Shown here: positions 61,443-64,000 of the stretch, in pieces | How positions within the stretch are numbered: position 1 is the stretch's first letter | Layout: each line of letters opens with the position of its first letter | Origin: Chromatiaceae bacterium | GTDB lineage: Bacteria > Pseudomonadota > Gammaproteobacteria > Chromatiales > Chromatiaceae | Assembly (NCBI GenBank): GCA_024235255.1 | Contig: JACKMT010000004.1 | Span: 1 to 64,000 of the forward strand | Direction: 5' to 3' | Length of the DNA stretch: 64,000 nt | The notes under the pieces: model-generated | Databases searched by the model: none | What the model was told of the DNA's origin: nothing | What the model saw: only the letters and a program-made list of their open reading frames with translations | Program-made: the position numbers and the translations under genes

Positions 61443-62561
61443 ATGAAATTTGAGGCACTTGCAACCGATGGCCATGCACGCCGCGGTCGACTGATATTCT
61501 CCCGCGGCAGCGTGGCGACCCCCGCGTTCATGCCGGTAGGCACTTATGGAACCGTCAAGGCGATGACGCCGGAAGAGCTGCAGGCATTGGGAGCGGAGAT
61601 GATCCTGGGCAACACCTTTCATCTGATGCTGAGACCGGGCACACAGGTGATCAAGGCGCATGGCGATCTACACGATTTCATCCACTGGCAGCGCCCGATA
61701 TTGACCGATTCCGGCGGTTTCCAGGTGTTCAGCCTGGGTGCGATGCGCAAAATCACCGAACAGGGTGTACTTTTCCGCTCGCCGATCGACGGCAGGCGTA
61801 TCTTCATGGGGCCGGAGGAGTCGATGCAGGTACAGCGTGATCTCGGCTCCGATATCGTCATGATATTTGATGAATGCACGCCCTTTCCAGTGACCGAGAG
61901 TGCGGCGCAGCAGTCGATGGAGCTCTCTCTACGCTGGGCCCGGCGCAGCAGAGAGGCGCATGGCGACAACGCTGCGGCACTGTTCGGTATTGTCCAGGGC
62001 GGTGTATTCGAGGCTCTGCGCGAACAGTCGCTGGAAGGATTAAAGGAAATCGGCTTCGACGGTTACGCGGTGGGCGGGCTGTCGGTGGGAGAGCCTGACG
62101 AAGATCGCTGGCGTGTACTGGATTTTCTCTCCACCCGCATGCCAGTGGAAAAACCGCGCTATTTGATGGGTGTGGGCACGCCGGAAGATATCCTGGCAGC
62201 GGTCGCCCGCGGCATTGACATGTTCGACTGCGTCATGCCTACACGCAACGCACGCAACGGTCATCTGTTTACCCACCAGGGTGTAGTTCGGATCAGAAAT
62301 GCGGTGTATGCCGAAGACTCCGGCCCGCTCGACCCCCTCTGTGACTGTTATACGTGCAGTAACTACAGCCGCGCCTATCTGCGCCACCTGTCCCGGTGCA
62401 ACGAGATACTCGGTGCCCGGCTCAACACGATTCACAACCTGTATTACTATCAGACGTTGATGCGCGGTATCCGGGAGGCCATTGCAGCCGGCAGATTCGA
62501 CAGTTTCATCGCTGAGTTCAAACGTCTGCAGGTGGCTGGTCCGGATGATGGCAGTAACTGA
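61443..62561 (+). CDS. tgt: tRNA-guanine transglycosylase
   Basis: A 372-residue enzyme that exchanges guanine-34 for preQ1 in queuosine tRNAs. The N-terminal active Asp lies in FMPVGTYGTVKAMTPEEL ... LTDSGGFQVFSLGAMRKI. The nucleophile Asp is in the DCVMPTRNARNG area, and the zinc site is CDCYTC with the later His. Start ATG 61443 has no strong ribosome site. Confidence 0.95.
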   Translation: MKFEALATDGHARRGRLIFSRGSVATPAFMPVGTYGTVKAMTPEELQALGAEMILGNTFHLMLRPGTQVIKAHGDLHDFIHWQRPILTDSGGFQVFSLGAMRKITEQGVLFRSPIDGRRIFMGPEESMQVQRDLGSDIVMIFDECTPFPVTESAAQQSMELSLRWARRSREAHGDNAAALFGIVQGGVFEALREQSLEGLKEIGFDGYAVGGLSVGEPDEDRWRVLDFLSTRMPVEKPRYLMGVGTPEDILAAVARGIDMFDCVMPTRNARNGHLFTHQGVVRIRNAVYAEDSGPLDPLCDCYTCSNYSRAYLRHLSRCNEILGARLNTIHNLYYYQTLMRGIREAIAAGRFDSFIAEFKRLQVAGPDDGSN

Positions 62562-62714
62562 GTTGTGGTATCGGACTATCGCGGCCTTTGATAGCGTGAG
62601 TAGCAATTTTTAATGCCGGATATCTGTGTCATAATGCAGCGCTCGAATCGAATGGGGTGGCGCGGCGGTGTTTCCGCATGCGCAACTGATTTTTAAAATA
62701 CCAGGTGAAACACG

Positions 62715-63047
62715 ATGAGCTTTTTTATATCTGACGCAATGGCCCAGGCGGCTTCCGGTTCGGCATCGGGTCCGGGACTGGAGGGCCTGATACTTCCTAT
62801 CGGCCTTATCATCATGCTCTATTTTTTAATGATTCGTCCGCAGATGAAGCGGCAGAAAGAGCACAAGAAGCTGGTCGAATCCCTGTCGAAGGGGGACGAG
62901 GTACAGACGGAAGGCGGTATGATGGGTAAAATCAGTGACTTGGATGAGAATTTCGTCAAGTTGGAGATCGCCGAAGGAACCCTGGTGAAATTTCGCCGCA
63001 GCGCCGTTGCTGCCGTTATGCCGAAGGGGACGCTGAAGGAGCTGTAA
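62715..63047 (+). CDS. yajC: preprotein translocase subunit YajC
   Basis: A 110-residue inner-membrane protein of the Sec auxiliary complex SecDF-YajC. One membrane helix (ILPIGLIIMLYFLMIRPQ) is followed by the conserved RPQMKRQKEHKKLVESLSKGDEV and GKISDLDENFVKLEIAEG. Usual place between tgt and secD. Confidence 0.94.
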   Translation: MSFFISDAMAQAASGSASGPGLEGLILPIGLIIMLYFLMIRPQMKRQKEHKKLVESLSKGDEVQTEGGMMGKISDLDENFVKLEIAEGTLVKFRRSAVAAVMPKGTLKEL

Positions 63048-63159
63048 CATCCCACAGGCGGAATTAACACATGCAGGGGCGGGACTCCTACACACCGTTC
63101 CCCCCTGTTTCGGTAATCCTTAGCAACCCACACAAGAATTCACAAAGCCGCATATTCCA

Positions 63160-64000
63160 ATGAACCGATACCCTTTATGGAAGAATATTCTGGTCAGCAT
63201 TGTTTTGTTTGTCGGGCTGATCTATGCCCTGCCTAATATTTTTGACCAGGATCCGGCGCTGGAAATCTCCGGGAGTCGGCGCGCCGAGGCGGATGCTGCG
63301 ACCGAAGCGAGGGTGCGGGAGGCCCTTGACAAGGCCGGAATCGCAATCAAGTCGCTGGATGCCGGCAGCAATAAGCTGCTGTTGAGATTTGACGATTCCG
63401 AGTCTCAGCTGCGCGCCAAAGATTCACTGGAAACGGTGCTTGGCGGGGATTATACACTGGCACTCACGCTCTCGTCCGATGTGCCTGGCTGGCTGCGCTC
63501 AGTGGGCGCGCTGCCGATGTATCTCGGCCTGGATCTGCGCGGAGGTATTCACGTACTGATTGATGTCGACATGGATGCGGCGGTGGAGCAGGCACTGGAT
63601 CGCTACTCTGGCGATATCCGGACCCTGCTGCGCGATGAAAAACTGCGTTATACAACGCTGTCGCTGCAGGGGGATGCGGTGATCATCAATTTCAAGGAGG
63701 CCGAGGTTCGCGCAGAGGCCATCAATAAGATCGAGGATGAATTCCGCAATCTGCTGTTGGAACCAGTGGACAGCGACGGCGCATTTCAGCTGCAGGCGCG
63801 CATGTCCAAGAACGAACAGCAGACCACGCGCAAGTTCGCCCTGGACCAGAACATCACCACGCTGCGCAATCGGGTGAATGCGCTTGGCGTATCCGAACCG
63901 CTTATCCAGCAGCAGGGTGAACGGCGCATCGTGGTGCAGCTGCCGGGTGCGCAGGACCCGGCCAGACTGAAGGATCTGCTTGGCGCCACCGCGACACTGG
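63160..64000 (+). CDS. secD: protein translocase subunit SecD, 3' partial
   Basis: The first 280 residues of SecD, cut by the window end. The N-terminal membrane helix (LVSIVLFVGLIYALP) and the conserved LPMYLGLDLRGGIHVLIDVD of SecD are present, followed by the first periplasmic domain (ITTLRNRVNALGVSEPLIQQQGERRIVVQLPG). SecDF uses the proton gradient to help protein export. ATG 63160 gives the expected start; secF should follow outside the window. Confidence 0.95.
   Translation, partial: MNRYPLWKNILVSIVLFVGLIYALPNIFDQDPALEISGSRRAEADAATEARVREALDKAGIAIKSLDAGSNKLLLRFDDSESQLRAKDSLETVLGGDYTLALTLSSDVPGWLRSVGALPMYLGLDLRGGIHVLIDVDMDAAVEQALDRYSGDIRTLLRDEKLRYTTLSLQGDAVIINFKEAEVRAEAINKIEDEFRNLLLEPVDSDGAFQLQARMSKNEQQTTRKFALDQNITTLRNRVNALGVSEPLIQQQGERRIVVQLPGAQDPARLKDLLGATATL

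Noticed and set aside
61358..61453. 31-codon GTG frame ending inside the tgt start
   Set aside because: The purine-rich ribosome-like sequence is too close to the GTG; hydrophobic-looking peptide but no support beyond chance.
1..64000. Mobile elements, phage genes or integrases
   Set aside because: No transposase, integrase, terminal inverted repeat pair or tRNA-linked attachment site was recognised; the tRNA-Leu at 60007-60091 is flanked by ordinary genes.

Overview
The window reads as chromosomal DNA of a sulfur-oxidising gammaproteobacterium. The main evidence is a complete reverse-type dissimilatory sulfite reductase (rDsr) cluster, dsrABEFHCMKLJOPNR plus a dsrS-like gene (about 37.8-52.0 kb), together with a separate soxYZ pair (26.6-27.6 kb). 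The housekeeping genes (mazG, pbpG, gshA, xthA, rmuC, pepN, queA-tgt-yajC-secD) are gammaproteobacterial in type. Family content and gene order point toward Chromatiales/Sedimenticola/Thiodiazotropha-like lineages, but species cannot be settled from this sequence alone. No transposase, integrase, phage gene, rRNA or CRISPR array was found.

Layout. 0-9 kb: 3' part of a TrkA-N potassium channel, a hemerythrin-like protein, mazG overlapping a TPR-containing M48 lipoprotein protease, a NUDIX hydrolase, a tail-specific protease and a PBP7-type peptidase. 9-18 kb: gshA, hypotheticals, DUF3581, TatD, xthA, then a periplasmic binding protein gene coupled to a decayed sensor histidine kinase pseudogene. 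18-26.5 kb: mtaB, rmuC, an NTF2-like protein, a rhodanese, an LpxL-like acyltransferase, and a VWA protein coupled to an acidic coiled-coil membrane protein. 26.5-32.4 kb: soxY and soxZ separated by a strong terminator-like hairpin, bepA-like, and a MoxR/VWA module. 32.5-37.2 kb: a little-characterised block next to dsr, containing a PKHD hydroxylase, a DsrC paralogue without cysteines (RspA-type) and a Cas6/Cmx6-like protein in a tight three-gene operon divergent from dsr. 37.7-52.0 kb: the dsr cluster, with a PilZ-domain gene inserted between dsrR and the dsrS-like gene. 52-64 kb: an EF-G paralogue, a Cys-rich protein, hslR, grxC, pepN, a CHAD protein, tRNA-Leu(CAA), queA, tgt, yajC and the 5' part of secD.

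How the genes work together (family knowledge). SoxYZ carries sulfur during periplasmic thiosulfate oxidation. Sulfane sulfur is relayed in the cytoplasm through DsrEFH to DsrC and oxidised to sulfite by DsrAB. DsrL supplies the oxidoreductase step, and the membrane complex DsrMKJOP handles electrons and the DsrC disulfide. DsrN modifies siroheme, DsrR is an IscA-like accessory protein, and DsrS is a cytoplasmic accessory protein.

Most notable signals: (i) a dispersed three-hairpin intergenic repeat with compensatory base changes (three copies); (ii) the orphan Cas6-like operon divergent from dsr; (iii) PilZ inside the dsr operon; (iv) the cysteine-free DsrC paralogue; (v) a terminator between soxY and soxZ; (vi) a histidine kinase pseudogene whose lesions can be read base by base; (vii) a possible TTG-initiated leader peptide coupled to dsrA.
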